A DNA stretch of 64,000 bases from Flavimaricola marinus. GTDB taxonomy: Bacteria > Pseudomonadota > Alphaproteobacteria > Rhodobacterales > Rhodobacteraceae. A program made the position numbers and the translations under genes. This document shows, piece by piece, positions 8,007-17,500 of the stretch. Where the stretch lies: assembly GCF_900184895.1 (NCBI RefSeq), contig NZ_FXZK01000001.1, positions 620,001 to 684,000 of the forward strand, given 5' to 3'. The stretch's first letter is position 1; every line of letters starts with the position of its first letter. The notes below the pieces were generated by a model, which had not been told where the DNA came from, searched no databases, and was given only the letters and a program-made list of their open reading frames with translations.

Positions 8007-11000
8007 TCAGGCCACCAATTGCTCGGCCTTCTTCAGATCCACGCTGACCAACTGGCTAACCCCTTGTTCGCCCATGGTAACGCCGAACAAGCGGTCCATC
8101 CGGCTCATCGTCACCGCATGGTGGGTGATGACAAGGAACCGGGTCTCGGTGCGGCGGGTCATCTCGTCGAGCAGATCGCAGAACCGGGTCACGTTGGCAT
8201 CGTCGAGCGGCGCGTCCACCTCGTCCAGCACACAGATCGGCGCCGGGTTCGCAAGGAACACCGCAAAGATCAGCGCCAGCGCGGTCAGGGTCTGCTCACC
8301 ACCGGACAACAGGCTGAGAACACTCAACTTCTTGCCGGGAGGCTGGCACATGATCTCCAGACCCGCATCCAGAGGATCTTCGGATTCCACTAGCTCCAGC
8401 CGCGCCTCACCGCCGCCAAACAGGTGCTTGAACAGCGTGCCAAAGCTCTCGTTGACCTGCTCGAAAGCGGTCAAAAGCCGCTCGCGACCCTCCTTGTTGA
8501 GGCTGGCAATCCCGGTGCGGAGCGCCCCGATCGCCTCCTCGAGATCATTTTTCTCCTTGGCTAAAGAATCATGCTCGGTCTGAACCTCCAGCGCATCCTC
8601 CTCGGCGCGCAAATTCACCGCACCAAGGGAATCCCGCTGCCGGCGCAACATCGCCACCTCGGTTTCCACCGCCGAAGCATCGCCTTGAATCTCGGCCTCG
8701 TCTCCCAATGATTCCAGCAGCTTGGCAGGCGTCTGTTCCAAGGCTTCCATGATGCGATCCGCCGCCGTGGTCACCGTTTCACGGGCCGCTTCGGTCCGGG
8801 CTTCGGCGCGGGCACGGGCCTCGCGGGCCTCCGAGGCGGCACGCTCCGCCTCACGCTCGGCCAAGGTCGTCTCGCGCAGAGCCGATTCGGCCACCGCCAA
8901 AGCATCCGCCGCCGCCGCCCGACGCGCCTCCCCCTCGGTCAGCGCATCGGCCAATTCGGCCCGCTTCGCCGCAATCTCGTCCGGCGCGGCCCATGCCTCG
9001 GCCAGCTCGTCCTCGGCCTCGGATCTGCGCTCCGACAGTTCGGCCATGCGACGGGCCGCCGTGTCGAGCCGCGTCTGCCAGCCGTTGATTTCCTTGGTAA
9101 TATCCTGAATGCGACGGGTCCGGGCCTCACCCTCGCGGCGCAATTCGTCATGGCCCGAACGGCGCGACATCATCGTGATCCGAGCGGCCTCGACCGTAGT
9201 GCGAAGGTCGTCGACAGCCGCCCGCGACGCCGCCAGATTGCCCAAGCCTTCCGCGGCCCTCTCGGCCTCGGTCAGGGACTTGCGGGCGGACATCGCCTCA
9301 TCCTCGTGACGGGCCAGCGCCAACGTCGACGCCTCGCGGCGACCCTCCGCCAAGTCGCGATCCGCCTCCGCCCGCGCCAGCGCCCGGTTCGCCTCGGCCA
9401 CCAGCCGGTCGGCATCCCTGCGGGCCGCACGGGCGCGGCTATCGGCCTCGGTCAAGGCCGACAATCGCTCGGTCAACGCCTCGTGTGCCTGCAACGCGCC
9501 CTGCGCACGGGCGGCCACTTCCTCCAGATCCCGCTTCAGCTCGACCAGCCGGTTCAGCTGCTGCAACCGCAACGCCGCCGCCGACGGCGCATCCTCCGCC
9601 CCGGCACAGAACCCGTCCCAGCGCCACAGATCGCCCTCGGTGCTGACAAGGCGCTGACCGGGCAGCAACGAGGGCTGCAAGCGGGCGCCTTCGGCCGCAC
9701 CGACCAATCCGACCTGCGCCATCCGGCGGGCCAACACACCGGGAACATTGACATAATTCGTCAGGGCGACGACGCCTTCGGGCAAGGTCTGGCTCTTGGC
9801 ATAGGCGGGCAACGTCACCCAGCCTGACTGCCCGGCCTCGACCGCCGGGGCACGCAGATCATCGGCCAGCGCAGCGCCCAGCGCCTTCTCATAACCGGCG
9901 GTGACCTCGAGCAGATCCATGACCTGCCCGCCCTCGCTCGTGTCCCTCTCGACCAAGCGGGCAAGCGCAGCGACCTCGGCCCGCAAAGCGCTGGCTTCGC
10001 CCTCGGCCTCGGAACGCTGCGCCCGAGCGTCGGCCTCGCGGCTCTGGGTCTCTGCGCGGGCGGCCTCGGTCTCGGCCAAAGTCTCGTCGGCGGCCTCGGC
10101 CGTCGCCACGGCCGTCTCCAGCGCTTCTTCGGCCGCTGCCAAATCCGCCGATGACTTGCGGAGCAGCGCCTCTGCATCCGACAGTGCCGTCTTGGCGCGT
10201 TCGGCCTCGGCGGTGTTTTTGGCCAGGGTCTTGCGGTTGTCCTCGATCAATCGTTGCGCAGACTGGTGGCGGGCGGCCAGCCGGGCCACATCCTCGGTCT
10301 GTTCGGTCATCGACGCTTCGCGCGATTGCAGCACGTCAGCCGCCTCGCGCGATGCCGCCGCCGCCGCCGCAAGCCGGCCGTCATGGCCACGACCAGCGGC
10401 CTCCAGCTCAGCCGCTTCGGCCTTCAAGCCCTCCATCGTCTCGCCTGCGTCGCGATTGAGCGCCTCCTCGCGCTCCCGGTCGCGATCCAGTTGGGCGATG
10501 CGATCGGTCAAGGCCGCGATCCGCGAACGGGCCCGGGTCTCTTCCTCAGCCAGAGTGTCGCGACTGACGATCAGGCGCTGCAGGATGGCGCCCGCGATGG
10601 CCTCCTCCTCGCGGAGCGCGGGCAAGTCTTCTTCGGCCTGCGCACGGGCGCGGCCCGCGGACTGGGCCGCCGTTTCCGCACGGGCGGCTTCCAGCGTGCG
10701 CTCCTTCTGAGCGCCCTCCGCCTCCAGCCGAGCGGCATCCGCCTCGGCCCAGCGACGATACAGCAACAGCCCCTCGGCGCGGCGGAGTTTTTCACCGATC
10801 TCACGATACCGGGCGGCTTGGCGGGCCTGCCGGGCCAGCTGGGCCAGTTGGGCGGCCAACTGCTCGATCACATCGTCGACGCGAAGCAGATTGGCCTCCG
10901 CGCCCTTCAGCTTCAACTCGGCCTCGTGGCGGCGCTGATACAGGCCAGAGATGCCGGCGGCCTCTTCCAGGATGCGGCGGCGGTTGGTCGGCTTGGCGTT

Positions 11001-11459
11001 GATCAGCTCCGAAATCTGGCCCTGCCGGACGAGTGCCGGCGAATGCGCACCGGTCGAGGCGTCGGCAAACAGCATCTGCACATCGCGGGCGCGCACATCC
11101 TTGGCGCCGACCTTGTAGGCGCTGCCCGCGTCGCGGGTAATACGGCGGACGATCTCCAGATTGTCGGCATCGTTGAACGCGGCAGGCGCCAGACGTTCGG
11201 CGTTGTCGATGGTCAGAACCACCTCGGCATAATTGCGGGCCGGGCGGGTCGAGGCCCCGGCGAAGATCACGTCCTCCATGCCGCCCCCGCGCATCGCCGT
11301 CGGGCGGTTCTCGCCCATCACCCAGCGCAGCGCCTCCAGAAGGTTGGATTTGCCACAGCCATTCGGCCCGACAATGCCGGTCAGGCCATCGGCGATCACC
11401 AGATCGGTCGGATCGACAAAGCTCTTGAAGCCATTCAGGCGCAGCCGGGTAAAGCGCAT
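8007..11459 (-). CDS. smc: Chromosome segregation ATPase SMC
   Basis: A 1150-aa condensin subunit that organises and segregates the chromosome with ScpA/ScpB. The N-terminal head has Walker A GPNGCGKS (31-38) followed by NLLEALRWVMGE. Two long Ala/Glu/Arg-rich coiled-coil arms flank a hinge region (about residues 500-620, with GYEKALGAALADDLRAP). The C-terminal head has the ABC signature LSLLSGGEQTLTALAL and Walker B PICVLDEVDAPLDD. ATG at 11459 begins the conserved MRFTRLRLNGFKSFVD; AAGGCG precedes it. The length matches alphaproteobacterial SMC. No scpA/scpB is nearby. Confidence 0.97.
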   Translation of the reverse strand: MRFTRLRLNGFKSFVDPTDLVIADGLTGIVGPNGCGKSNLLEALRWVMGENRPTAMRGGGMEDVIFAGASTRPARNYAEVVLTIDNAERLAPAAFNDADNLEIVRRITRDAGSAYKVGAKDVRARDVQMLFADASTGAHSPALVRQGQISELINAKPTNRRRILEEAAGISGLYQRRHEAELKLKGAEANLLRVDDVIEQLAAQLAQLARQARQAARYREIGEKLRRAEGLLLYRRWAEADAARLEAEGAQKERTLEAARAETAAQSAGRARAQAEEDLPALREEEAIAGAILQRLIVSRDTLAEEETRARSRIAALTDRIAQLDRDREREEALNRDAGETMEGLKAEAAELEAAGRGHDGRLAAAAAASREAADVLQSREASMTEQTEDVARLAARHQSAQRLIEDNRKTLAKNTAEAERAKTALSDAEALLRKSSADLAAAEEALETAVATAEAADETLAETEAARAETQSREADARAQRSEAEGEASALRAEVAALARLVERDTSEGGQVMDLLEVTAGYEKALGAALADDLRAPAVEAGQSGWVTLPAYAKSQTLPEGVVALTNYVNVPGVLARRMAQVGLVGAAEGARLQPSLLPGQRLVSTEGDLWRWDGFCAGAEDAPSAAALRLQQLNRLVELKRDLEEVAARAQGALQAHEALTERLSALTEADSRARAARRDADRLVAEANRALARAEADRDLAEGRREASTLALARHEDEAMSARKSLTEAERAAEGLGNLAASRAAVDDLRTTVEAARITMMSRRSGHDELRREGEARTRRIQDITKEINGWQTRLDTAARRMAELSERRSEAEDELAEAWAAPDEIAAKRAELADALTEGEARRAAAADALAVAESALRETTLAEREAERAASEAREARARAEARTEAARETVTTAADRIMEALEQTPAKLLESLGDEAEIQGDASAVETEVAMLRRQRDSLGAVNLRAEEDALEVQTEHDSLAKEKNDLEEAIGALRTGIASLNKEGRERLLTAFEQVNESFGTLFKHLFGGGEARLELVESEDPLDAGLEIMCQPPGKKLSVLSLLSGGEQTLTALALIFAVFLANPAPICVLDEVDAPLDDANVTRFCDLLDEMTRRTETRFLVITHHAVTMSRMDRLFGVTMGEQGVSQLVSVDLKKAEQLVA

Positions 11460-11493
11460 CAGGTCGCCTTTTGCGATTCTAGACAGTGTCGAA

Positions 11494-11522
11494 GGATGAC
11501 GGACCCGGCGGGGGCGAGTCAA
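11494..11522 (-). promoter_or_regulatory. Possible smc promoter
   Basis: TTGACT (11517-11522) and TCATCC (11494-11499) on the minus strand are 17 bases apart, giving a short leader before the smc ATG at 11459. The -10 element is a weak match. Confidence 0.3.
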
Positions 11523-11556
11523 CGACGGCACACCACTTTCAGCGGGGCATAGGCGG

Positions 11557-11565
11557 TTATCCACA
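11557..11565 (+). other. Isolated DnaA box
   Basis: TTATCCACA matches the strict DnaA consensus. No second box, AT-rich unwinding element or replication gene is nearby, so this is not an origin. It lies about 98 bases upstream of the smc start codon. Confidence 0.35.
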
Positions 11566-11732
11566 ACATATTGGGGCGATGCGCAGCCGTCCGAGGCTTC
11601 TTTGGGTCAAAAATATCCAATGGCGCGGGCTGACCACGGGCGTGACGGCCAAAACGGAATGCCGCCTTCCCCCACCGCGATGTCGCAATGGCCACTTGAC
11701 GGGCCGCGCGGTCAACTTCACAACTAAAGAGC

Positions 11733-11922
11733 ATGGTTCCCCGCCAAAGGCGCAAAGCGCCGGGGATCAAAAGGGAATGCGGTGCGGGCTGATCCTGAAC
11801 AGGAGGCCCAAATCCGCAGCCGCCCCCGCGACTGTCAGCGGCGAGCGGTCGTCATTCGAGCCACTGGGCAACCGGGAAGGCAGACGACACGCAGCGACCC
11901 GCAAGCCAGGAGACCTGCCATG
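11733..11922 (+). promoter_or_regulatory. Cobalamin (adenosylcobalamin-class) riboswitch
   Basis: The aptamer elements appear in order: AAAAGGGAATGCGGTG (11769-11784), AATCCGCAGCCGCCCCCG, GCGACTGTCAGCGG, CCACTGGGCAACCGGGAAGG, GACCCGCAAG and the B12 box AGCCAGGAGACCTGCC (11904-11919). This matches the Rfam cobalamin family layout (known family; the match is by eye). The expression platform follows to 12054, with GTCCG and CGGAC arms around a 12-nt loop and a late AAGGGG ribosome site, consistent with B12 repressing the downstream cobalt-permease/cobW/cobN operon. The preceding 11523-11732 contains no gene I can support. Confidence 0.95.
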
Positions 11923-12054
11923 CACGGGAACCGCATCACGCGGGGTCCGGCCTTTTGTAACGGACGGGGTGTTCCGTAGGGGTAAGCCAGCGCAAAGAAC
12001 GGTGGCTCCTCTGACGATACCTCCCTTCACGACACTGATCCGAAGGGGACAGAC

Positions 12055-12702
12055 ATGAAAAAGCTACTTCTCGCCGCCGCAGGCGTCACCATCGCCAGCC
12101 CCGCACTCGCGCATCACCCTCTGGGCGGATTGCCGATGGAAACCCTCGCTCACGGGCTGTTGTCCGGCGTCGGACATCCGGTGCTCGGGTTCGATCACCT
12201 GTTCTTCGTGGCGCTGATGGGCGTGGCGGCTGTGTTCACCGGTCGCAAGATGCTGGCACCCGCCGCCTATATCGGCGCGATGCTGGTCGGCTGCGCGATG
12301 ATCTACGCAGGCGTGGCACTGCCCGCCGTCGAAGGCGTCGTCGTCGCCTCGCTGGTGGTGCTGGGCGGGATCGTCCTGTCGGGCCGGTCTCTGAGCTTCG
12401 CCCCCGCCCTTGTGCTCTTTGCAGCCTTCGGCCTGTTCCACGGCGCGGCCTTCGGCGGCTCGATCGCGGGCCAGGAAGGCGGCGTCGGCGGCGCGGTGCT
12501 GCTCGGCTACTTCGTCGGTCTGGGCCTGATCCAATATGCCATCGCTCTGGGTGCAGGCTGGGTCGCTGAAAAAGTTCTGGGGGCCACCACCGCCTCCGCG
12601 ATCAACGCCCGGCTCGCCGGTGCAATGGTTGCCGGTGTCGGCGTCTTCATGGCCCTCGAAATGGTCGAAGGTCCGATCGTCGCGATCCTCGCCGGCGCCT
12701 GA
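12055..12702 (+). CDS. HupE/UreJ-family metal permease, probably cobalt
   Basis: A 215-aa polytopic inner-membrane protein with an N-terminal signal sequence ending at ALAHHPLGG. The mature N-terminus carries the HupE/UreJ metal motif: HHPLGG, then HGLLSGVGHPVLGFDHLFF, and a later FHGAAFGGS; six to seven hydrophobic helices follow. HupE/UreJ proteins transport nickel or cobalt; control by the B12 riboswitch directly upstream indicates cobalt for corrin synthesis (established comparative-genomics logic). ATG at 12055 has AAGGGG 7 bases upstream. It is the first gene of hupE-like, cobW, GNAT, cobN. Confidence 0.9.
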   Translation: MKKLLLAAAGVTIASPALAHHPLGGLPMETLAHGLLSGVGHPVLGFDHLFFVALMGVAAVFTGRKMLAPAAYIGAMLVGCAMIYAGVALPAVEGVVVASLVVLGGIVLSGRSLSFAPALVLFAAFGLFHGAAFGGSIAGQEGGVGGAVLLGYFVGLGLIQYAIALGAGWVAEKVLGATTASAINARLAGAMVAGVGVFMALEMVEGPIVAILAGA

Positions 12703-12721
12703 TCTCTTTCCCCTTGCATTG

Positions 12722-12750
12722 ACGGGCGGTCCCTCGGGGCCGCCCGTTTC
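12722..12750 (+). terminator. Hairpin between the cobalt permease gene and cobW (terminator or attenuator)
   Basis: ACGGGCGG (12722-12729) pairs with CCGCCCGT (12740-12747) around a loop whose CCC and GGG can extend the stem; TTTC follows. It could lower transcription of cobW-cobN relative to the permease gene. Confidence 0.5.
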
Positions 12751-12776
12751 ACACCTAGCCCACCGGAGCTGCCACC

Positions 12777-13895
12777 ATGCCCGCCAAGATACCCGCCACC
12801 GTCATCACCGGTTTTCTCGGTGCCGGTAAGACCACGCTGATCCGACACATGCTGCAAAACGCAGAGGGAAAGCGGATCGCCCTGATCATCAACGAATTCG
12901 GTGATCTCGGCGTCGACGGCGAAATCCTGCGCGGCTGCGGGATCGAGAACTGCGCCGACGAGGACGTGGTGGAGCTGTCGAACGGCTGCATCTGCTGCAC
13001 CGTGGCCGACGATTTCATCCCCACGATGGAGGCGCTGCTGTCGCGCGAAACGCCGCCCGATCACATCGTGATCGAGACCTCCGGTCTGGCCCTGCCTCAG
13101 CCCCTCGTGCGGGCCTTCAACTGGCCGGGGATTTCCACCCGCGTCACCGTCGACGGCGTCGTCACCGTGGTCGACGGCAAGGCCGTGACCGAAGGCCGCT
13201 TTGCCCATGATGTCGCCGCCGTGGATGCCCAGCGCACCGCCGACGAAGGGCTCGACCACGACACCCCGCTCTCCGAGCTGTTCGAAGACCAGATCGCCTG
13301 CGCCGACATGATCGTGGTGAACAAATCCGACCTGCTGACCGAAGCTGAAGCAGAGGCCCTCACCACCCGGCTGAAATCCGAAGCACGCGGCAGCGTGCAG
13401 GTGCTGCGCGCCTCGATGGGCGCCCTGCCCGTCGACGTGCTCCTCGGCCAAGGGGTCGGGGCAGAGGCGGATATGGACGCCCGCCACGAGATCCACCACC
13501 ATCATCACCACGATGATGACGATCACCACGACGACGATCACCACGACGGTGACGACCATCACCACCACGAACATGCGCATGGCCACGACGAATTCGAAAG
13601 TTTCGTCGTCAATGCCTCAGAGATCACAGACCCAAAAGCGTTCACGCTGCATCTGGCCGACGTTATCCGGCAGCACGACATCCTGCGGCTCAAGGGCTTC
13701 GCGGCGGTGACGGGCAAGCCGATGCGGCTCACCATCCAGGCCGTCGGTCCTCGGATCGACAGCTACTACGACCAGCCCTTCGGCGCGGCCGCCCGCGAGA
13801 CCCGGCTGGTGGTGATCGGCATGGCCGGGCTCGACCGGGGGGCAATCGAAAGCGCACTGCAATCCCAGCCGCAAAAGGCCCCGCAGCCGGCATGA
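12777..13895 (+). CDS. cobW: Cobalamin-synthesis GTPase CobW (COG0523 metallochaperone)
   Basis: A 372-aa G3E-family P-loop GTPase proposed to deliver cobalt to the chelatase. Walker A is GFLGAGKTT (12-20), the metal-binding CxCC motif is C71-I-C73-C74 in SNGCICCTV, and the guanine-specificity motif is NKSD (about 181-184). A His/Asp-rich loop spans about residues 240-275 (runs of HHHHHH and DDDDHH), a likely metal-loading segment. The C-terminal CobW_C domain includes LRLKGFAAV and MRLTIQAVGPRID. RBS CCACCGGAG precedes ATG 12777. It is 74 bases after the permease and overlaps the GNAT gene by ATGA. Confidence 0.95.
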   Translation: MPAKIPATVITGFLGAGKTTLIRHMLQNAEGKRIALIINEFGDLGVDGEILRGCGIENCADEDVVELSNGCICCTVADDFIPTMEALLSRETPPDHIVIETSGLALPQPLVRAFNWPGISTRVTVDGVVTVVDGKAVTEGRFAHDVAAVDAQRTADEGLDHDTPLSELFEDQIACADMIVVNKSDLLTEAEAEALTTRLKSEARGSVQVLRASMGALPVDVLLGQGVGAEADMDARHEIHHHHHHDDDDHHDDDHHDGDDHHHHEHAHGHDEFESFVVNASEITDPKAFTLHLADVIRQHDILRLKGFAAVTGKPMRLTIQAVGPRIDSYYDQPFGAAARETRLVVIGMAGLDRGAIESALQSQPQKAPQPA

Positions 13896-14344
13896 GCGTG
13901 ACCGTCCGCAAAGGCGACCCCCGCTCGGCCGACGGGACGGCGCTCCTGCAGGCGAGCCATGACTACCTGTCCTCGCTCTACCCGCCCGAGCATAATCACT
14001 ACCTGTCGATCGACGCGCTCTGCACCGACGACATCACCTTCCTGATCGCCGAGCGCGACGGGAAAGCCACCGGCTGCGCCGCGCTCAAACGGTTCGACGG
14101 CTACGGCGAGGTCAAATCCATGTTCGTCGATCCGGGCGCACGCGGCTCCGGAACCGGGGCGGCGCTGATGGGGGCGCTAGAGGCCGAGGCGCGGGCGCAA
14201 GGGCTCGGGCTGCTCCGGCTGGAAACCGGCGACGACCTCTACCCTGCGCACCGGCTGTATCAGCGGCACGGTTTCACACTCTGCGGCCCGTTCGGCGACT
14301 ATGTCGAAGGACCACACTCCATATTCATGGAACGACAGCTATGA
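13892..14344 (+). CDS. GNAT-family N-acetyltransferase
   Basis: A 150-aa single-domain acetyltransferase. The acetyl-CoA pyrophosphate loop is SMFVDPGARGSGTGAALM (about residues 75-92), followed by LRLETGDDLYPAHRLYQRHGF, a typical motif B region. The substrate is not predictable. The ATG overlaps the cobW TGA (ATGA, 13892-13895), so it is translationally coupled within the B12-riboswitch operon; a cobalamin role is not implied by the family. The stop is 11 bases from the stop of the convergent 49-aa gene. Confidence 0.85.
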   Translation: MSVTVRKGDPRSADGTALLQASHDYLSSLYPPEHNHYLSIDALCTDDITFLIAERDGKATGCAALKRFDGYGEVKSMFVDPGARGSGTGAALMGALEAEARAQGLGLLRLETGDDLYPAHRLYQRHGFTLCGPFGDYVEGPHSIFMERQL

Positions 14345-14355
14345 CGACAGGCGCA

Positions 14356-14505
14356 CTACTTGCGCAGCGCCTTGCCCTTCTCGGTCTCTTCATCCACCTC
14401 TTCGGGCGGGCCGGCCCGGCTCGTCGTCAGAGCCTTGAGGCGAGCCATCCGCTCCTTCGGGCTCAGCTTGGCGGGGGCGTCCTTGGAATTGGGCTGATCG
14501 GTCAT
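14356..14505 (-). CDS. 49-aa charged protein between GNAT and cobN
   Basis: A short minus-strand gene that reads MTDQPNSKDAPAKLSPKE... and ends ...EKGKALRK. AGGAG lies 7 bases before the ATG (14505-14503), codon usage is that of a real gene (G/C third positions) and the product is hydrophilic with Lys/Glu clusters (KERMARLKAL, EEVDEETEKGK), probably helical or disordered. It is transcribed convergently to GNAT and divergently from cobN. I do not recognise a family. The evidence is the ribosome site, codon pattern and position. Confidence 0.55.
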   Translation of the reverse strand: MTDQPNSKDAPAKLSPKERMARLKALTTSRAGPPEEVDEETEKGKALRK

Positions 14506-14582
14506 CGGTCTGCTCCTGTGGATCGGGCTGTCCACGAAACTTTACGCCGAGCGCGGCGCTTACCACAAGGCACCACCGACCC

Positions 14583-17500
14583 ATGCACCTGCTAGCAGCG
14601 ACCCCCGGCGCCATCGGCGACGGCAAAGAGCCCGTCGACCTGGGGCAAAGCCCGGCGGACGTGGTGATTCTCTCCGCCGCCGATACGGAACTGGCGCTCC
14701 TGTCCGAGGCGCGGGCCGCGATGGACACACCGCCCAGCCTGCGGCTGGCCAACATCATGCACCTCAACCACCCGCTTTCGGTGGACATGCACCTGGACAC
14801 CTGCGCCACGAAATCGCGGCTGGTGATCGCGCGGATCCTCGGTGGAGCCGGCTACTGGCGCTATGGGTTCGAACAATACGCCGCGCGGCTGCACGAGGCC
14901 GGGGTCAGCTTCTGCGCCCTGCCCGGCGACGACAAACCCGACCCGGACCTGCGGACCTTCTCCACCGTCTCCGACGACGACTACGACGCGCTCTGGTCCT
15001 ACTTCGTCGAAGGCGGGGCCGAAAACGCGACCCGGCTGCTCGGCTACGCCAAGGCGATGCTGGACGGCACCGACAAACCCGCCTCCGCCAGCCCGCTGCT
15101 CAAGGCCGGCGTCTACTGGCCCGGCACCGGCATGGCCGACCTCAGCACCGCACAAGCGGCTTGGGCCCCGGATGCTCCGGTGGTCCCCATCGTCTTCTAC
15201 CGGGCGCTGGTGCAAGGCGCGGGGCTCGGCCCGATCAACCAGCTGGTCAAGACGATGCTGCGGTCCGGGCTGGCCCCGCTGCCGATCTTCGTGGCCTCGC
15301 TGAAAGACCCGGTCAGCCAAGCCACCCTCGACCACCTGTTCCAATCCGCACCGCCCTCGGTCATCCTGAACGGCACTGCCTTTGCGGTGGGCAATCCGCA
15401 CGGCGACAGCAGCCCCGAAAACCCGCTCACCAGCGCATCCGGCAATGGCGCCCCTGTGTTTCAGGTGATCCTGTCCGGCAGCAGCGCCGAGGCATGGGCC
15501 TCCGGCAACGCCGGGCTTTCGGCGCGGGATATCGCGATGAACGTCGCCCTGCCCGAGGTCGACGGGCGGCTCATCACCCGGGCGATCAGCTTCAAGGGCG
15601 AGGCGTTCTTCGACCCCGACACCGAATGCCCGATCGCCACCTATCAGGCGCAAACCGACCGGATCCAATTCGTGACGGCCCTCACCGCAAACTGGGCCAA
15701 ACTGCAACGGACCCCCGCCAAGGACCGCAAGGTCACCCTGATCCTCGCCAACTACCCAAACCGGGACGGCAGGCTCGCCAACGGCGTCGGGCTCGACACG
15801 CCCGCGGCCACGCTGCACACGCTCAACCTGCTCAATGAGGCCGGTTACAACACCGGCCCGCTGCCCGCCACGGCGCAAGAGTTGATGGACAGGCTCATGT
15901 CCGGCCCCACCAACTGGCGAACAGACCGGGCCGACCGGCAAGGCGGCGAGCACTACCCGCTCAGCGCCTACGACGCCGCCTTCAGAAACCTGCCTTGGTC
16001 CGCCAAGACCCAGATCACCACCCGCTGGGGCGAGGCGGCAAGCGATCCCTTCATCTTGGCCGAAAAACTCACGACACAGGACTCGCCGCCCGCGGACGAT
16101 ACGGGTTTCAAACTGTCCCTGCACCGGTTCGGCAATATCACCATTGGGCTGCAACCGGCGCGGGGCTACAACATCGACCCAAAGGAAACCTATCACTCGC
16201 CCGACCTGATCCCGCCGCACAACTACCTGGCCTTCTACCTTTGGGTGCGGGAAAATTCCGACGCCATCGTCCACATGGGCAAACACGGCAATCTGGAATG
16301 GCTTCCGGGCAAGGCCGTGGCACTCGGCCCCGAGGACTGGCCCGAACTGACACTCGGCCCCATGCCGCACGTCTACCCGTTCATCGTCAACGACCCCGGC
16401 GAGGGCACACAGGCGAAACGGCGGGCGCAGGCGGTCATCGTCGATCACCTGACGCCGCCACTGACGCGGGCGGAATCCTACGGGCCGCTGCGCGATCTCG
16501 AAGCGCTCGTGGACGAATACTACGACGCCGCCGGAATGGACCCGCGACGGCTGACCCGGCTCAAGAAAGACATCCTCAGCCTCAGCGAAACCACCGGCTT
16601 GGCGCAGGACGCTGGCTTCACCGGCGACGAGGACCACGATCTGGGACAACTCGACGCCTATCTCTGCGACCTCAAGGAAGCACAAATCCGCGACGGGCTG
16701 CACATCTTCGGGCAAAGCCCGGAGGGCGAACTCACCCGCAACCTCGCCATCGCCCTTGCCCGGGTGCCACGCGGCGACGGTTCAGGACAAGACGCCTCAC
16801 TGCTGCGCGCGCTGGCCGCAGACCTCGGCCTCGATTTCGACCCGCTCAGCGCCGATCTCGGCACGCCATGGGCCGGGCCACGACCCGACACGCTCAACGC
16901 CCTCAGCCGCGATACATGGCGCACCACCGGCGACACGGTGGAACGGCTCGAACTCTACAGCATCCAGCTCATCGACACCCTGCGGGACGGCAACCCGAAC
17001 GCGTATCGGGACGGTGGGTGGGGCGGCGCGGGGCTTGCCCCGCAAGCGTCACCCCCCGGCCCGGCCAGCGCCGCCGTGCTCGATCACATCGGCCAGCATA
17101 TCCTGCCCACGATCGCACAGTGCGGCCCCGCCGAAGGGAACGCCCTGCTCACCGCGCTCAGCGGCAAGGCCATCGCCCCCGGCCCCTCCGGCGCGCCCAC
17201 ACGCGGGCGGATGGACACGCTGCCCACAGGTCGGAATTTCTACAGCGTCGACAGCCGGGCCGTGCCGACGCCGACGGCGTGGTCGCTCGGCTGGGCCTCG
17301 GCCAACCTGCTGATCGAAAAACATCTACAAGACCACGGCGACTGGCCCCGCGCGATGCTCGTCACCGCATGGGGCACCGCCAACATGCGGACCGGCGGCG
17401 ACGACATCGCGCAGGCTCTGGCGCTCATGGGGGTCAAGCCGAAATGGGATGCGGCCAACCGGCGAGTCACCGGCTTCGACATCCTGCCCTTGGGCACGCT

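Noticed and set aside
11557-11565. Possible replication origin at the DnaA box
   Set aside because: Only one box, no AT-rich element, no dnaA/dnaN/hemE-type neighbours.
11519-11770. 83-codon minus-strand frame between smc and the riboswitch
   Set aside because: It would start inside the complement of the riboswitch, has no ribosome site and no recognisable motif.
14592-16715. 707-codon open frame antisense to cobN
   Set aside because: Composition shadow of a high-GC gene: Arg/Gly/His-rich, no recognisable motif, and cobN on the other strand is unambiguous.
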